A DNA stretch of 64,000 nt from Acidovorax benzenivorans (lineage in GTDB: Bacteria; Pseudomonadota; Gammaproteobacteria; Burkholderiales; Burkholderiaceae_C), in assembly GCF_028680575.1 (NCBI RefSeq), contig NZ_JAPCKI010000008.1:124001-188000 (forward strand), given 5' to 3'. The notes under the pieces were generated by a model. The model saw nothing but the letters and a program-made list of their open reading frames with translations. It was not told the origin of the DNA and did not search any database. Made by a program: the position numbers and the translations under genes. Below are positions 15,941 to 24,763 of the stretch, in pieces; within the stretch, counting starts at the first letter, position 1, and each line of letters begins with the position of its first letter.

Positions 15941-16708
15941 TCAGGCAGTACGGCGGCGCTGTTGCCCGATGGAGCGTTGCATCCACTGCGCATACAGGTC
16001 CACCGAAATGAGCACTGCCATGGCAAACGCGCAGGCCGCCACGACGGAGCCCAGGCCCAGCGCGCTGACCAGGCCGGTGCCCTGCACAGTGGCAAAGCGG
16101 TTGGGGGTGGTGCAGATGAATTCAGCAGCGCCCATGCCGGTGTAGTGCATGGTGCAGACGGCGATGGCCATCAGCAGGGCGGCGCCCAGGCGGCTGGCCA
16201 GGCTCCGGGTGTTGAAGGCCAGCCACAGGGCGGCTGTGCCCGCAGCCACGGCAATCAGCACCGAGAGGGCCACGATGCCCAGGTCCCAGCGGATGTAGCC
16301 GCCAATCTTCATGCCGTACATGCCCAGGTAGTGCATGCCCGCCACGCCCAGGCCCAACAGCAGGCCTGCGACCAGAATGCGTGGTACCTCTCGGGGTGCC
16401 CCGGACACCACGATGAGCGCCGCCGAGGTGCAGGCCACGGCCGCAACCAGTGACACGGCGCTTTCGACCATGCCGTAGCTGCTGGCCACGTCCAGCCGCA
16501 GCGCCACCATGCCCACAAAGTGCATGGACCACACCCCGATGCCTCCCAGTGCCACGCCAGCCGTCAGGGCGGCAGTACGGTTGAGCGTGCCGTCCTTGTG
16601 GCGGATGCGGCGCGTGATCATCAAGGCAATCAGCGAGCCGATGAATGCCAGCGAGAACGAGATGGCGACGAGGTGGGGGCGGTATTCGGAGACGACGGTG
16701 GAGTCCAT
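15941..16708 (-). CDS. MHYT-domain integral membrane sensor, stand-alone
   Basis: A 255-residue protein made only of an MHYT domain, about seven membrane segments. Three metal-binding motifs are intact: WSMHFVGM, AGMHYLGM and CTMHYTGM. MHYT domains are proposed to sense oxygen, CO or NO through bound copper. There is no GGDEF, EAL or kinase domain, so any output must come from a partner; the response-regulator cluster just upstream (16977-18349, same strand) is a candidate. The last 30 residues are basic and cytoplasmic. Confidence 0.88.
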   Translation of the reverse strand: MDSTVVSEYRPHLVAISFSLAFIGSLIALMITRRIRHKDGTLNRTAALTAGVALGGIGVWSMHFVGMVALRLDVASSYGMVESAVSLVAAVACTSAALIVVSGAPREVPRILVAGLLLGLGVAGMHYLGMYGMKIGGYIRWDLGIVALSVLIAVAAGTAALWLAFNTRSLASRLGAALLMAIAVCTMHYTGMGAAEFICTTPNRFATVQGTGLVSALGLGSVVAACAFAMAVLISVDLYAQWMQRSIGQQRRRTA

Positions 16709-16976
16709 GGAGAGTTGCTTGGTACGGATTGAGCGGGGGAGCTTCCCCCCTCTATGAGACAGTTGAAACTAATTGTTTCTATTTTAGATAAACAGGTTGT
16801 TTTTTGCTCTGTGTGGTTATTGCGCGTTGAAGCATCCCCACCTCCGCAGGTACGGGCGGTTTGGTTTTGAAAGGGGAGTCGTGACGGATTGGGAAATCCG
16901 CCCGCAGTCAGGCAACCGCAACCGCGCGAGCGACGAAACGGTGCGCCAGGGGGCAACGCCCCGTGAGCCCGCGCTT
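16709..16976. other. Intergenic region between REC-HPt and MHYT genes
   Basis: This 268-bp gap contains an AT-rich patch at about 16755-16805 in GC-rich surroundings, with a small dyad GAAAC-N5-GTTTC at 16765-16779. It is the likely promoter region of the MHYT gene. No gene is supported in it. Confidence 0.4.
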
Positions 16977-17711
16977 TCAGAGCTGCTGCAGGAACGCCCG
17001 AAGCAAACGCCAATGCTCAAGGGATGCGTCGGCAGCGGACTGGGCCGCAGTGTTTTCCAGCTGGCGCGCGCGTACGCTCTGGGTCGGGTGGCCCAAGGTG
17101 AGCAGCACGGTGGCCAGGCTGTGTGCCAGGCGCCGCAGCGCGGGCCAGTCTTGTGCGGCGCAGGCGGCGTCGCCTTGTCGCACGTCGGCAGCGAACTGCT
17201 TTAGGCAACTGGCGCGGTAGGCCTTGAAGAGGAATTCGTCACCGGCAAAGTGGGTCGCAATGGCCTGCGCCTCGTCGTCAGACACCTCGTTGCCGGCGGT
17301 GACCGCCACCGCAGGGGCGCTGACAGTGGGCCCTGACGTCAGCGCCAGTGCATCGGTCACGCAGGCCTCCAGCTCTGCCACCGATGCAGGTTTGGACACC
17401 ATGCGCCATACCTTCATGGCCTGCAGTTGCTCGCGCACTGGCGGCGTCAGGCCCGCGCTGAATACCGCCACCGGAATCCGGCGGTCCTGCACAGGCTCCT
17501 GCAGCAGCCGCTGTACCAGGTCAATGCCAGACTCGCCCGGCAGCATGAGGTCGGTGAGGATGAGTTCCACCCCTCCGGCACGCAGTGCCTCCATGGCGTC
17601 GGGTACGTTGGCGCAGATCAACAGCTCAATGGGTAACTCTTCCAGCGCCATCTGCACAAAGCGCGCGATGGAACTGTCGTCCTCCACCAGCAGGACCTTG
17701 GGCGCGGTCAT
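16977..17711 (-). CDS. Response regulator with REC and HPt domains
   Basis: A 244-residue phosphorelay protein. The REC domain spans about 4-122, with acidic pocket Glu10-Asp11-Asp12, phosphoacceptor Asp54 (LTDLMLPGESG) and the conserved lysine in VSKPAS. A C-terminal HPt domain follows, with candidate phospho-His197 in LAHSLATVLLTLG; the usual Lys-Gly after HSL is replaced by Ala-Thr. The ATG overlaps the stop of the HTH-REC gene (ATGA). It may pass phosphate between that protein and the PAS histidine kinase at 20557, which lacks its own REC and HPt. Confidence 0.85.
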   Translation of the reverse strand: MTAPKVLLVEDDSSIARFVQMALEELPIELLICANVPDAMEALRAGGVELILTDLMLPGESGIDLVQRLLQEPVQDRRIPVAVFSAGLTPPVREQLQAMKVWRMVSKPASVAELEACVTDALALTSGPTVSAPAVAVTAGNEVSDDEAQAIATHFAGDEFLFKAYRASCLKQFAADVRQGDAACAAQDWPALRRLAHSLATVLLTLGHPTQSVRARQLENTAAQSAADASLEHWRLLRAFLQQL

Positions 17712-18349
17712 GCGGGTACCTGGGCCTGGGGGATGCACGCGGCCAGTGCGCCGGGCAGCTCTGCCACCAGTCGGGGTTTGTGGATGACCTTCACGCCCTG
17801 CAAGGCAAATGCGTAGGGTTCGCGCTGCTGCTCATCGAGCGAGGTGACCACGATGAGGTGGCTGCGCGCAAACTGGGGGTGTGAGCGCAGCGTGGTGATC
17901 AGGGTGGCGCCATCGATACCCGGCAGCAGGATGTCAACGATCAGCACCTCGGGCTGTGTCTGCCCATACAGCGCCAGACCGGTGATGCCATCGTTGGCCA
18001 CATGCAGCTGAGCTCCCGGGAAGTGCTGCTGCACGATGAGGCCCACCAGGTTCTGGAAATGGATCGAGTCCTCGATCAGCAGGATCTGCGGCGCACGCCC
18101 TTTGGCTGGGCTCGCTGGCGGGGCCATGGGCGGGCGGCTGGCTACCAGCGTGCCGGCGGCGGGTGCCTGCGCAACGCCACCCGAGCCATGAGCAGCCATC
18201 CAGCGCTCCACAGATGCCCGCGAAATGCGGCGGTGCCCACCCGGGGTCTTCCAGGCTTCCAGTTCGTTGCGGTCCACCATCAGCTGGACCGACCGTACGG
18301 CCATGCCCAGCATCTTGGCGACTTCCAGTGTGGTGTAGTGGTCGGCCAT
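17708..18349 (-). CDS. HTH (BldC/excisionase-like) plus REC response regulator
   Basis: A 213-residue protein with inverted domain order: an N-terminal MerR/excisionase-type HTH (residues 5-52, with TTLEVAKMLGMAVRSVQ and TPGGHRRI) and a C-terminal REC domain with Asp139 (IVDILLPGIDG) and Lys188 (VIHKPR). A proline- and alanine-rich linker joins them. DNA binding is likely phosphorylation-controlled. ATG 18349 follows a GGAG; an earlier ATG at 18382 is less likely. It diverges from the REC/HD-GYP operon and could regulate it. Confidence 0.87.
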   Translation of the reverse strand: MADHYTTLEVAKMLGMAVRSVQLMVDRNELEAWKTPGGHRRISRASVERWMAAHGSGGVAQAPAAGTLVASRPPMAPPASPAKGRAPQILLIEDSIHFQNLVGLIVQQHFPGAQLHVANDGITGLALYGQTQPEVLIVDILLPGIDGATLITTLRSHPQFARSHLIVVTSLDEQQREPYAFALQGVKVIHKPRLVAELPGALAACIPQAQVPA

Positions 18350-18530
18350 GGTGTGCTCCGAGGGGGAATTGTCAGATTGCATAGATCGCGCATTTTCTCC
18401 TAATTTTTATTTCTGCATGACTTGCATTTGATAAAAATGATTGATATGATTCAATCAGCGGCAAAAAAATCACCCTAAAGCGTGTTTTTGTATTTCTAGG
18501 CCGACCATATGTCTCATAAGGGCTACCACC
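18350..18530. promoter_or_regulatory. Divergent promoter region of the signalling cluster
   Basis: This 181-bp gap is markedly AT-rich at 18395-18510, as expected for divergent promoters. A small dyad GATTGA-N6-TCAATC lies at 18439-18456. The HTH-REC protein encoded to the left is an obvious candidate to bind here. No defined -35/-10 pair stands out. Confidence 0.5.
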
Positions 18531-18902
18531 ATGAAAAAGATCCTCATCGTCGAAGACCACATCGATATCCGCAAACTGCTCAAGATGACGCTGGAGTTTG
18601 ATGACTTCGAGATCCACGAAGCCGCCACAGGCGACGCGGGCTGGGTGCTGGCCAGCGAACTGCGGCCCGACATCGTGCTGCTCGATGTGATGATGCCGGG
18701 CACCCTGAACGGGCTGGACGTGTGCCGCCGCATCAAGTCCGACCCGGACATGCGCCACACCAAGGTGATCATGCTGACGGCCCGGGTTCAGTCCGGTGAC
18801 AAGGAGGCGGGCTTCGCGGCGGGGGCCGACGACTACCTGATGAAGCCCTTCAGCACCCTGCAGGTGCTGGAAACCATCTACCGCATGGAGGCTGCGCAGT
18901 GA
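18531..18902 (+). CDS. Single-domain response regulator (REC only)
   Basis: A 123-residue CheY-like receiver with no output domain. The acidic pocket is Glu8-Asp9, the phosphoacceptor is Asp52 (LLDVMMPG), the switch Thr is in MLTAR, and Lys105 lies in MKPFS. It overlaps the HD-GYP gene by four bases (GTGA), so the two are coupled and the receiver may control the phosphodiesterase in trans. The phosphodonor is probably the PAS kinase at the end of this operon. Confidence 0.93.
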   Translation: MKKILIVEDHIDIRKLLKMTLEFDDFEIHEAATGDAGWVLASELRPDIVLLDVMMPGTLNGLDVCRRIKSDPDMRHTKVIMLTARVQSGDKEAGFAAGADDYLMKPFSTLQVLETIYRMEAAQ

Positions 18903-19675
18903 CCTCGCAGCCATTGAAGGAGTCTGCGCCCGTGGCACCCACGGATACGCGCTGCTTCGACGAGGCAGCGGTGGAGCAGATGGAGCATTTTGTGCGCGAC
19001 TTCGGGCGCATGTACCGTGAGCGCAACGAAGCCCTGCACGAGGTCACCCGCGCGCACCACGCCGCGCTGCTGCACCTGTCGGCAGCGGCCGACCTCAAGG
19101 ACCACGACACTGGCGTGCACATCGTGCGCATTGGCTACCTGGCCGAGGCCCTGGCCCTGGCCCTGGGGCAGACCGTGGGCTACGCCCGCATGCTACGTAA
19201 GGCCGCGCCCATGCATGACATCGGCAAGATCGGTACGCCCGACAATGTGCTCAAGAAGCCCGGCAAGCTCACCCTCGAAGAGCGCGAGACCATGAATTGC
19301 CACTCCGCCATGGGCGCGGAGATCCTGGGGCGCTCGCACATTCCCGTGTTCAACATGGCGGCCGATGTGGCGCTCACGCACCACGAGCGCTACGACGGCC
19401 AGGGCTACCCCGCAGGCTTGTCGGGCGAGGCGATTCCGCTGTCGGGTCGTATCACCGCCGTGGTGGACTTTTTTGACGCGCTGACCACAGACCGTGTATA
19501 CCGTCCTGCCTTTTCGGTGGCGGTGGCGCTGGAGATGTTGGTGGCCGAGCGCGGACGCGCTTTTGACCCGGTGATCGTGGACGCGTTTTTGGCGCATGCA
19601 GAGGCCATCGATGCGCTGCGGTGCAAGATCACGCAGGAGTGCCCGTCGTTCGATGAACTGATCGATGCTCCCTGA
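18899..19675 (+). CDS. HD-GYP domain cyclic-di-GMP phosphodiesterase
   Basis: A 258-residue protein whose residues 50-240 form an HD-GYP domain. Metal-binding HD is at 106-107 (HDIGK), and HHERYDGQGYP at 161-171 gives the GYP motif. These proteins hydrolyse c-di-GMP to GMP. No sensory domain is fused; the preceding REC protein is presumably its regulator. The start codon is GTG 18899, overlapping the upstream stop. A short helical N-terminus (20-55) may mediate partner contact. Confidence 0.92.
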   Translation: MTSQPLKESAPVAPTDTRCFDEAAVEQMEHFVRDFGRMYRERNEALHEVTRAHHAALLHLSAAADLKDHDTGVHIVRIGYLAEALALALGQTVGYARMLRKAAPMHDIGKIGTPDNVLKKPGKLTLEERETMNCHSAMGAEILGRSHIPVFNMAADVALTHHERYDGQGYPAGLSGEAIPLSGRITAVVDFFDALTTDRVYRPAFSVAVALEMLVAERGRAFDPVIVDAFLAHAEAIDALRCKITQECPSFDELIDAP

Positions 19676-19745
19676 ACCCTTTTTGCCGATCGCTGGGCGG
19701 GGGGGCACTGCGGGAGCGGTGGTCTTGTTGACCTGAGGATTTTCA

Positions 19746-20555
19746 ATGATGACGATGATGCAGTGGCTGAAACCCTGGGCGTTGACCATAACCCGTCTGG
19801 CGCTGGCCGTGTGTGCCACTTGTGCGCAAGGGGGGCCTGTGGCCGACCGTGTGCAGAGCCAGTCGGTGCTGCGTGTGTGCATTTGGCCGGACTACTACGG
19901 CGTGACCTACCGTCACCCGCGCACCCAGCAGTTGGGGGGTATCGACATCGATCTGTCTGTCGAATTGGCACGCGACCTCAAGGCCCGGGTGGAGTACGTG
20001 GATTCGTCCTTTCCCACCCTCATTGATGACCTGAACCAGGACCGGTGTGATGTGGCCATGTTTGCCATCGGCGTGCTGCCTCAGCGCATGGAAGCGCTGG
20101 CTTTCACCCAGCCCTACATGCGCAGCGACATCTACGGTATCACCACCAAAACCAATACGGTCGTCAAGCAGTGGGCCGACATCGACAAGCCAGGCGTGCT
20201 GGTGGGGGTGCAAGCGGGCACGTTCATGGAGCCCATCATGACCCAACGCCTCAAGCAGGCCACGCTGGTGCGCATCCAGCTGCCGGCCACCCGCGAGCGC
20301 GAACTGACGGCAGGGCGCATTGATGTGTTCATGACCGACTATCCCTATAGCCGACGCCTGATGGACAACGCAGACTGGGCGCGGCTCATCGAGTCGCCCG
20401 AGCCGTTCTCGGTGCTTCCCTACGGCTATGCGGTCAAGCGCGGCGACGCCGCCTGGCTGGCCACGGTGGAGGCCTTTGTGACTCGCATCAAGACCGATGG
20501 CAGACTGCAGCGTGCCGCCGCCCAGAATGGTCTGAGTGCCATCGTGGTGCGCTGA
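19746..20555 (+). CDS. Periplasmic solute-binding protein family 3 domain protein
   Basis: A 269-residue protein with an N-terminal hydrophobic signal sequence (about 8-30) and a family 3 extracellular solute-binding domain (VLRVCIWPDYYGV, GIDIDLSVELARDL, and LPYGYAVKRGD). There is no ABC permease or ATPase nearby. It lies one base before the GTG of a membrane histidine kinase and so probably presents a ligand to that kinase instead of feeding a transporter. The ligand, perhaps an amino acid-like compound, is unknown. Confidence 0.85.
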   Translation: MMTMMQWLKPWALTITRLALAVCATCAQGGPVADRVQSQSVLRVCIWPDYYGVTYRHPRTQQLGGIDIDLSVELARDLKARVEYVDSSFPTLIDDLNQDRCDVAMFAIGVLPQRMEALAFTQPYMRSDIYGITTKTNTVVKQWADIDKPGVLVGVQAGTFMEPIMTQRLKQATLVRIQLPATRERELTAGRIDVFMTDYPYSRRLMDNADWARLIESPEPFSVLPYGYAVKRGDAAWLATVEAFVTRIKTDGRLQRAAAQNGLSAIVVR

Positions 20556-20556
20556 C

Positions 20557-23094
20557 GTGGCCGACGCACCCGTCATTTTCCGCGTCTGGCATCGGCTGCG
20601 CGCGTGGGTGTTGCAGACCAGTCATCTGGTTCTGATCGCTGGGGGGCTGTCGGCGCTGGCGGCGTTGGCGGCAGTCAGCGCGTTGGCCGTGAATGACTTT
20701 CACACGGTGCGCGTGGGCCACCAGAACCATGCCGCCATGCTGGCCCGGGTGCTCGAAGACCAGGCGACACGCACCGTGCAGACGACCGGACTGGCTCTGG
20801 AGTCTTTGGCCACATCGCCAGCTCTCACGGCAGCGGTCTCTGAACCCCGGCGCATGCACGACGCTCTGAACCAGGCGCTGGCAGCCCTGTCCTTTCTTCG
20901 GGGCCTGGCCGTGGTGGATGCCGGTGGTCGGGTGGTCGCCAGCACCCTGCCAGCCGATGTGGAGAGTTTTGTGGACTTGGCCAGGCTCGGCCCTTCGGTG
21001 GTTGTGGGGCGGACGGTGCAGGGCGGCCTCACGCCTGGCCGCAGCCTGCAAAGTGTGCGCCTTGGGGCCGCTGCGGCAGCGGCCCCTGCCGGTGTGGCTT
21101 TCATCCCCGTGATGCACGGCTACAAGAACGAAGCCGGGCATGTGCTGGTGCTGGTGGCGCTGGTCAACCCCGATTCGTTGTCCAGCTTTCAGCACCTGAC
21201 GCTGGAGTCAGACATTTTCGATTCGGTCGTGACCTCCTACGACGGCCAGGTGCTGGCCACCTCGGGTGCGGCGGTTGCGCTGGCGGGTACGCGGGTGAAC
21301 AGTATTCCCGTGTTCAGCCAGTTCCTGCCCCGGCAGGAGCATGCAACCTATCTGGGGGTGGGTGTGCTGGGCGAGCGGCAGATCGTCAGCTTTCGTGCCT
21401 CAGCCGTTATGCCGCTGGTCGTGGTGGTCGAGACCTCGTACCGGGTTGCCGTGCAGAGCTGGCTGGCGGATGCCCGCTCGCTGATCGGCATTGGCTTGGC
21501 CCTGGTGGCCCTGGTGCTGGGCTTGACCTTTGCGGTGTGGCGGGGCATTCGCATCCGCGAGCGGGCTCGGCGGGCCATTGATGCGGCGCAGGCCCGCATT
21601 GCCCGCAACGAGAGGGACCTGTCGGTGCTGATGCGCAGCGTGCAGGAACTGATTTTTCGTACTGATGCCCAGGGCGTGATCACCTATGTGAACGCCCACT
21701 GGACCGTCATGACGGGCACACCGCCTGCCCGCGCCATTGGGAAACGCCTGCACGACTTGGTAGAGCCACGAAGCCGCAATGACGTGATCCGGGCCATCGA
21801 CCCCCGATCTCCCGATGGGGTGCGGGTGTGCCAGGTGTTCTCGCGCGCCGCCGAGGGTAAGGAAATGATGTTCCAGGTAGCGGTGGTGCCCCTGGTGGCT
21901 GCCGGGCGCGTGATCAGTTTTGCGGGCAGCGCGGTGGATGAAACCGAGCGCTGGATGGCCCAGCAGCAACTGCAGGCGCAGATCGCGTTCCAGGATCTGC
22001 TGCTGGAGACCAACCCGCTGCCCATTTCGGTGACCGACGCACAGGACCGCTTTGTGCGCGTGAACAAGGCCTGGGAGGAATACAAGGGCCGAGCGCGCGC
22101 TACCGTGCTGGGCAAGGCGGTGGCCGAGTGCCTGCCTCCCGACGAAGTCAAGGTGCACGAGTCGGCCAACAAACAGCTGGTGCGCTGGGGTGGGCGCGCC
22201 CTGGTCGACACCCAGGTCCGCCATGGCGACGGATCTCGCCGCGACACACGCCTGGCCAAGGCGGCCATTGCCGATGAACATGGTCAGATCACCGGTGTGC
22301 TCACCATCCTGATGGATGTGAGCGAGTTCCGTGAGGCCGAGCGCGCCACCCAGGAGGCGCGCGACGCGGCCGAAGAGGCGTCCCGCGCCAAGTCGGAGTT
22401 TGTGGCCAACATGAGCCACGAGCTGCGCACTCCGCTGCAGTCCATTTTGGGCTTTGCCGAACTGGGCATGCTGCGCAGTCACGCACAGCCCAAGCTGGCG
22501 GGCATGTTTGAAGACATCCATTCCGGTGGCCAGCGCATGCTCACGTTGGTGAACGATCTGCTGGAGGTCTCCAAGCTGGAGAGCACCGTGGGCACCTTTC
22601 ACATGGAGCGCATCGACTTGCGCGGCGTAGTGCGCCCTGTGATTCGCGAGCTGGAGCCTTTGCTGGAGCGCAGCCACCTGATGATGGATTTGCGGATGTC
22701 CGATCTGCCACTGGTGGCCAAGGCCGACCCGCTGCGCTTTCAGCAGGTGATCCGCAACGTAGTGGCCAATGCCATCAAATTCTCGCCACCTGGCAGCACC
22801 ATCACGCTGGAGGGCTACACAGACCCCCAGGGCCAGGCGCACATCGTGGTGCGCGATGAGGGGCCGGGTATCCCTCCGTCAGAGCTGCAAAGCATTTTTG
22901 AGGCTTTTGTGCAGTCCAGCAAAACCAAGGATGGATCAGGGGGAACGGGCCTGGGCCTGGCCATTTGCCGCAAGATCGTCGAGGCCATGGGTGGGCGGAT
23001 TTTCGCCGAGAACGCTCCTGCCAGCGGCGCGGCCTTTCACATCATCCTGCCTGCCAGAGGCCAGGCGGAAACGATGCCCGCACCGCTGGAATAA
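20557..23094 (+). CDS. Membrane PAS-domain sensor histidine kinase
   Basis: An 845-residue kinase. A transmembrane helix near 23-45 and another near 305-325 flank a periplasmic sensor of about 260 residues. Two PAS domains follow (about 355-475 and 485-605), then HisKA with phospho-His621 (NMSHELRTPLQSILGF) and HATPase with N, G1 (DEGPGIP) and G2 (GGTGLGLAI) boxes. It has no REC domain, so it relies on the separate REC and HPt proteins of this cluster. The start was set at GTG 20557 just after the solute-binding gene; a GTG 20536 inside that gene is less likely. Confidence 0.92.
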   Translation: MADAPVIFRVWHRLRAWVLQTSHLVLIAGGLSALAALAAVSALAVNDFHTVRVGHQNHAAMLARVLEDQATRTVQTTGLALESLATSPALTAAVSEPRRMHDALNQALAALSFLRGLAVVDAGGRVVASTLPADVESFVDLARLGPSVVVGRTVQGGLTPGRSLQSVRLGAAAAAAPAGVAFIPVMHGYKNEAGHVLVLVALVNPDSLSSFQHLTLESDIFDSVVTSYDGQVLATSGAAVALAGTRVNSIPVFSQFLPRQEHATYLGVGVLGERQIVSFRASAVMPLVVVVETSYRVAVQSWLADARSLIGIGLALVALVLGLTFAVWRGIRIRERARRAIDAAQARIARNERDLSVLMRSVQELIFRTDAQGVITYVNAHWTVMTGTPPARAIGKRLHDLVEPRSRNDVIRAIDPRSPDGVRVCQVFSRAAEGKEMMFQVAVVPLVAAGRVISFAGSAVDETERWMAQQQLQAQIAFQDLLLETNPLPISVTDAQDRFVRVNKAWEEYKGRARATVLGKAVAECLPPDEVKVHESANKQLVRWGGRALVDTQVRHGDGSRRDTRLAKAAIADEHGQITGVLTILMDVSEFREAERATQEARDAAEEASRAKSEFVANMSHELRTPLQSILGFAELGMLRSHAQPKLAGMFEDIHSGGQRMLTLVNDLLEVSKLESTVGTFHMERIDLRGVVRPVIRELEPLLERSHLMMDLRMSDLPLVAKADPLRFQQVIRNVVANAIKFSPPGSTITLEGYTDPQGQAHIVVRDEGPGIPPSELQSIFEAFVQSSKTKDGSGGTGLGLAICRKIVEAMGGRIFAENAPASGAAFHIILPARGQAETMPAPLE

Positions 23095-23108
23095 GCGGTG
23101 CACCGCCC

Positions 23109-23140
23109 ACAAAAAAGCCCTCTGATGAGGGCTTTTTTGT
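23109..23140. terminator. Bidirectional Rho-independent terminator
   Basis: A perfect 14-bp stem (23109-23122 with 23127-23140) with a 4-base loop has a GCCCTC core flanked by six A on one side and six T on the other. It terminates the kinase operon rightward and the small basic protein gene leftward; the two converge here. Confidence 0.93.
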
Positions 23141-23178
23141 GGATGCTGGCGGGGCGCCGCAGCGCCCCATAAGGCTGA

Positions 23179-23349
23179 TCAGCCGCCCTTGCGCGAGCGC
23201 TTGCCAGGGTTCTTCTTGCTGCGCGTGGCAACACCACGCTCCAGGCTCACGCGCTGGCCACGGCCGGGGGTGTTCAGCGTCACGCCGGGCAACGGCTTGG
23301 GTTGGGGGGTGCGCTTGCGGTCTGCTTCGGTGACGATCTTGTTGCCCAT
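23179..23349 (-). CDS. Small basic protein, conserved hypothetical
   Basis: A 56-residue, strongly basic protein that starts MGNKIVTEADRKR and ends in a lysine/arginine/glycine-rich tail (RSKKNPGKRSRKGG). There are no membrane segments or cysteines. I recognise no characterised family; the charge suggests nucleic-acid or ribosome binding, but that is only inference. It ends before a strong bidirectional terminator, which supports it as an expressed unit. Confidence 0.6.
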   Translation of the reverse strand: MGNKIVTEADRKRTPQPKPLPGVTLNTPGRGQRVSLERGVATRSKKNPGKRSRKGG

Positions 23350-23464
23350 GGTAGGTCTCTGAGAAAGTGGAGAAAAGAGGCATATTAGGCCACAGCCGCA
23401 ATCAGGGGCGGCCAGCAGGCCTTTCTGGTGCTCTGCCGTGGTGGCAGAAGGAAGGGCAAATTCC

Positions 23465-24352
23465 CTACTGTGCGACGAAACGCGCCCCATAGGACGTACC
23501 TTGGTCGGTGGACAGCGCCTCGGCGCAGTGATGGGGTAGCACCCACCCCTGGGTCGGGTCTTCGACCGCGCGGGTATGGATGGTGGGGGGCTGCGCGCGC
23601 ACTCCGCCAAAGATCGTGGCAAACGCGACGTCGGCAGCATCACGGCCGGTACCAAAGCGCAGCAGCCCCATGGGGACGGCCGTGCCCGAAGGGTCGAACA
23701 GATACCACCGGTCGCCCAGATACGCCTCCACATAGGCATGAAAGTCCGGTGGGCCCAGCGCGGGGTCCGCGCCGTAGTCGGTGCCCGTGGCAAAGCGGGC
23801 CGGAATGTTCACGGCGCGGCACAGCGCAATCATCAGGTGGGCGAAATCCCGGCACACCCCGACCTGTTCCACCAGCGTATCGACGGCCGAGGTGTTGGAG
23901 TTGGAGGTGTTGGATGTGAACGCCACATGCCGGTTCACCCAGTCGCGGATGGCCTGCACGCGGCTGTGCCCCTGCCACAAGGCGCCAAATTCGTTCAGTG
24001 CCAGCCGTAGCAGTCGGTCGGACTGGCAATAGCGGCTGGGGTAGATGTAGCCCATCACGTGCGGCGGCAGGTGCCGCACAGGCACCTCGGCCAGATGGGT
24101 GGGGGCGGCGCGGTGGTGGCGGATGTCCACGGTGGTGCTGTAGGTCAGCGCCAGTGTGCCAGGCTCGCCATGCAGCCGCAGATAGCGGTTGCCCGTTGCT
24201 GGGTCGGTGTGGATCTGATGGGGGATGTTCTGGCTGAGCACCAGGCGCTCGTTGTGGACGATCTGGTGGGGTGTTTGTGCGGCGTGGATGTTGAACACGA
24301 AATCGGCGCCGTAGCTGTCGATCTCGTAGCGCAGGTCAATCTGCAGCTCCAT
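23465..24352 (-). CDS. Transglutaminase-like cysteine protease family protein
   Basis: A 295-residue protein. Residues 1-110 form a beta-rich N-terminal domain, followed by a transglutaminase-like core with catalytic triad Cys167 (GVCRDFAH), His205 (PPDFHAYVEAY) and Asp220 (WYLFDPSG). Related proteins often sit beside Anbu, alpha-E and ATP-grasp genes. Here it stands alone, with Anbu 35 kb away. The start was set at ATG 24352; the frame is open to 24499 but that extension is low complexity. Probably cytoplasmic, as no signal peptide is visible. Confidence 0.87.
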   Translation of the reverse strand: MELQIDLRYEIDSYGADFVFNIHAAQTPHQIVHNERLVLSQNIPHQIHTDPATGNRYLRLHGEPGTLALTYSTTVDIRHHRAAPTHLAEVPVRHLPPHVMGYIYPSRYCQSDRLLRLALNEFGALWQGHSRVQAIRDWVNRHVAFTSNTSNSNTSAVDTLVEQVGVCRDFAHLMIALCRAVNIPARFATGTDYGADPALGPPDFHAYVEAYLGDRWYLFDPSGTAVPMGLLRFGTGRDAADVAFATIFGGVRAQPPTIHTRAVEDPTQGWVLPHHCAEALSTDQGTSYGARFVAQ

Positions 24353-24763
24353 GCGAACGCTGCGCTGGCTGCCGGGGGTGGCCTGTGCCAGAGGCGTGCT
24401 GAGATTGGCAGGCCATGGCGCGGGCTCGTTGGACGCTGTAGTGAGGCGGGGGGCGCTGGAGAGGAAGGCCATGGCAGCTCTCAGCGGCGGCGCCCGCAAG
24501 GCGCGGGCTCACCCAGTGTGTGGGACGGTGTCATCGACGGCTCCTGGGTGTGCGCCGCGCCGGGGTATCTGGCAGGGCAAAGAACTTTCAGGATACGCCC
24601 CAGCACGTCGCTTGCGTGTAGGCCGATGGCCCGTGCCCGACCGCGTCGTGCCGGAGTGCTGGTCGGGTTCAGCCCATTACCGAGGCCTGGCCAACACCTG
24701 CACGTCGCCAGCGTGGCGTTTTCAGGGCTTTCGCGGAGTTTTGCCGAGATCGCCTGCCGCGTT
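24353..24763. other. 411-bp region without a supported gene
   Basis: Between the transglutaminase gene and the upstream hypothetical gene I see no convincing coding sequence. The first 150 bases could be an N-terminal extension of the transglutaminase frame, which remains open. The rest has no clear start, RBS or family-like sequence on either strand. It presumably contains the transglutaminase promoter. Confidence 0.4.
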
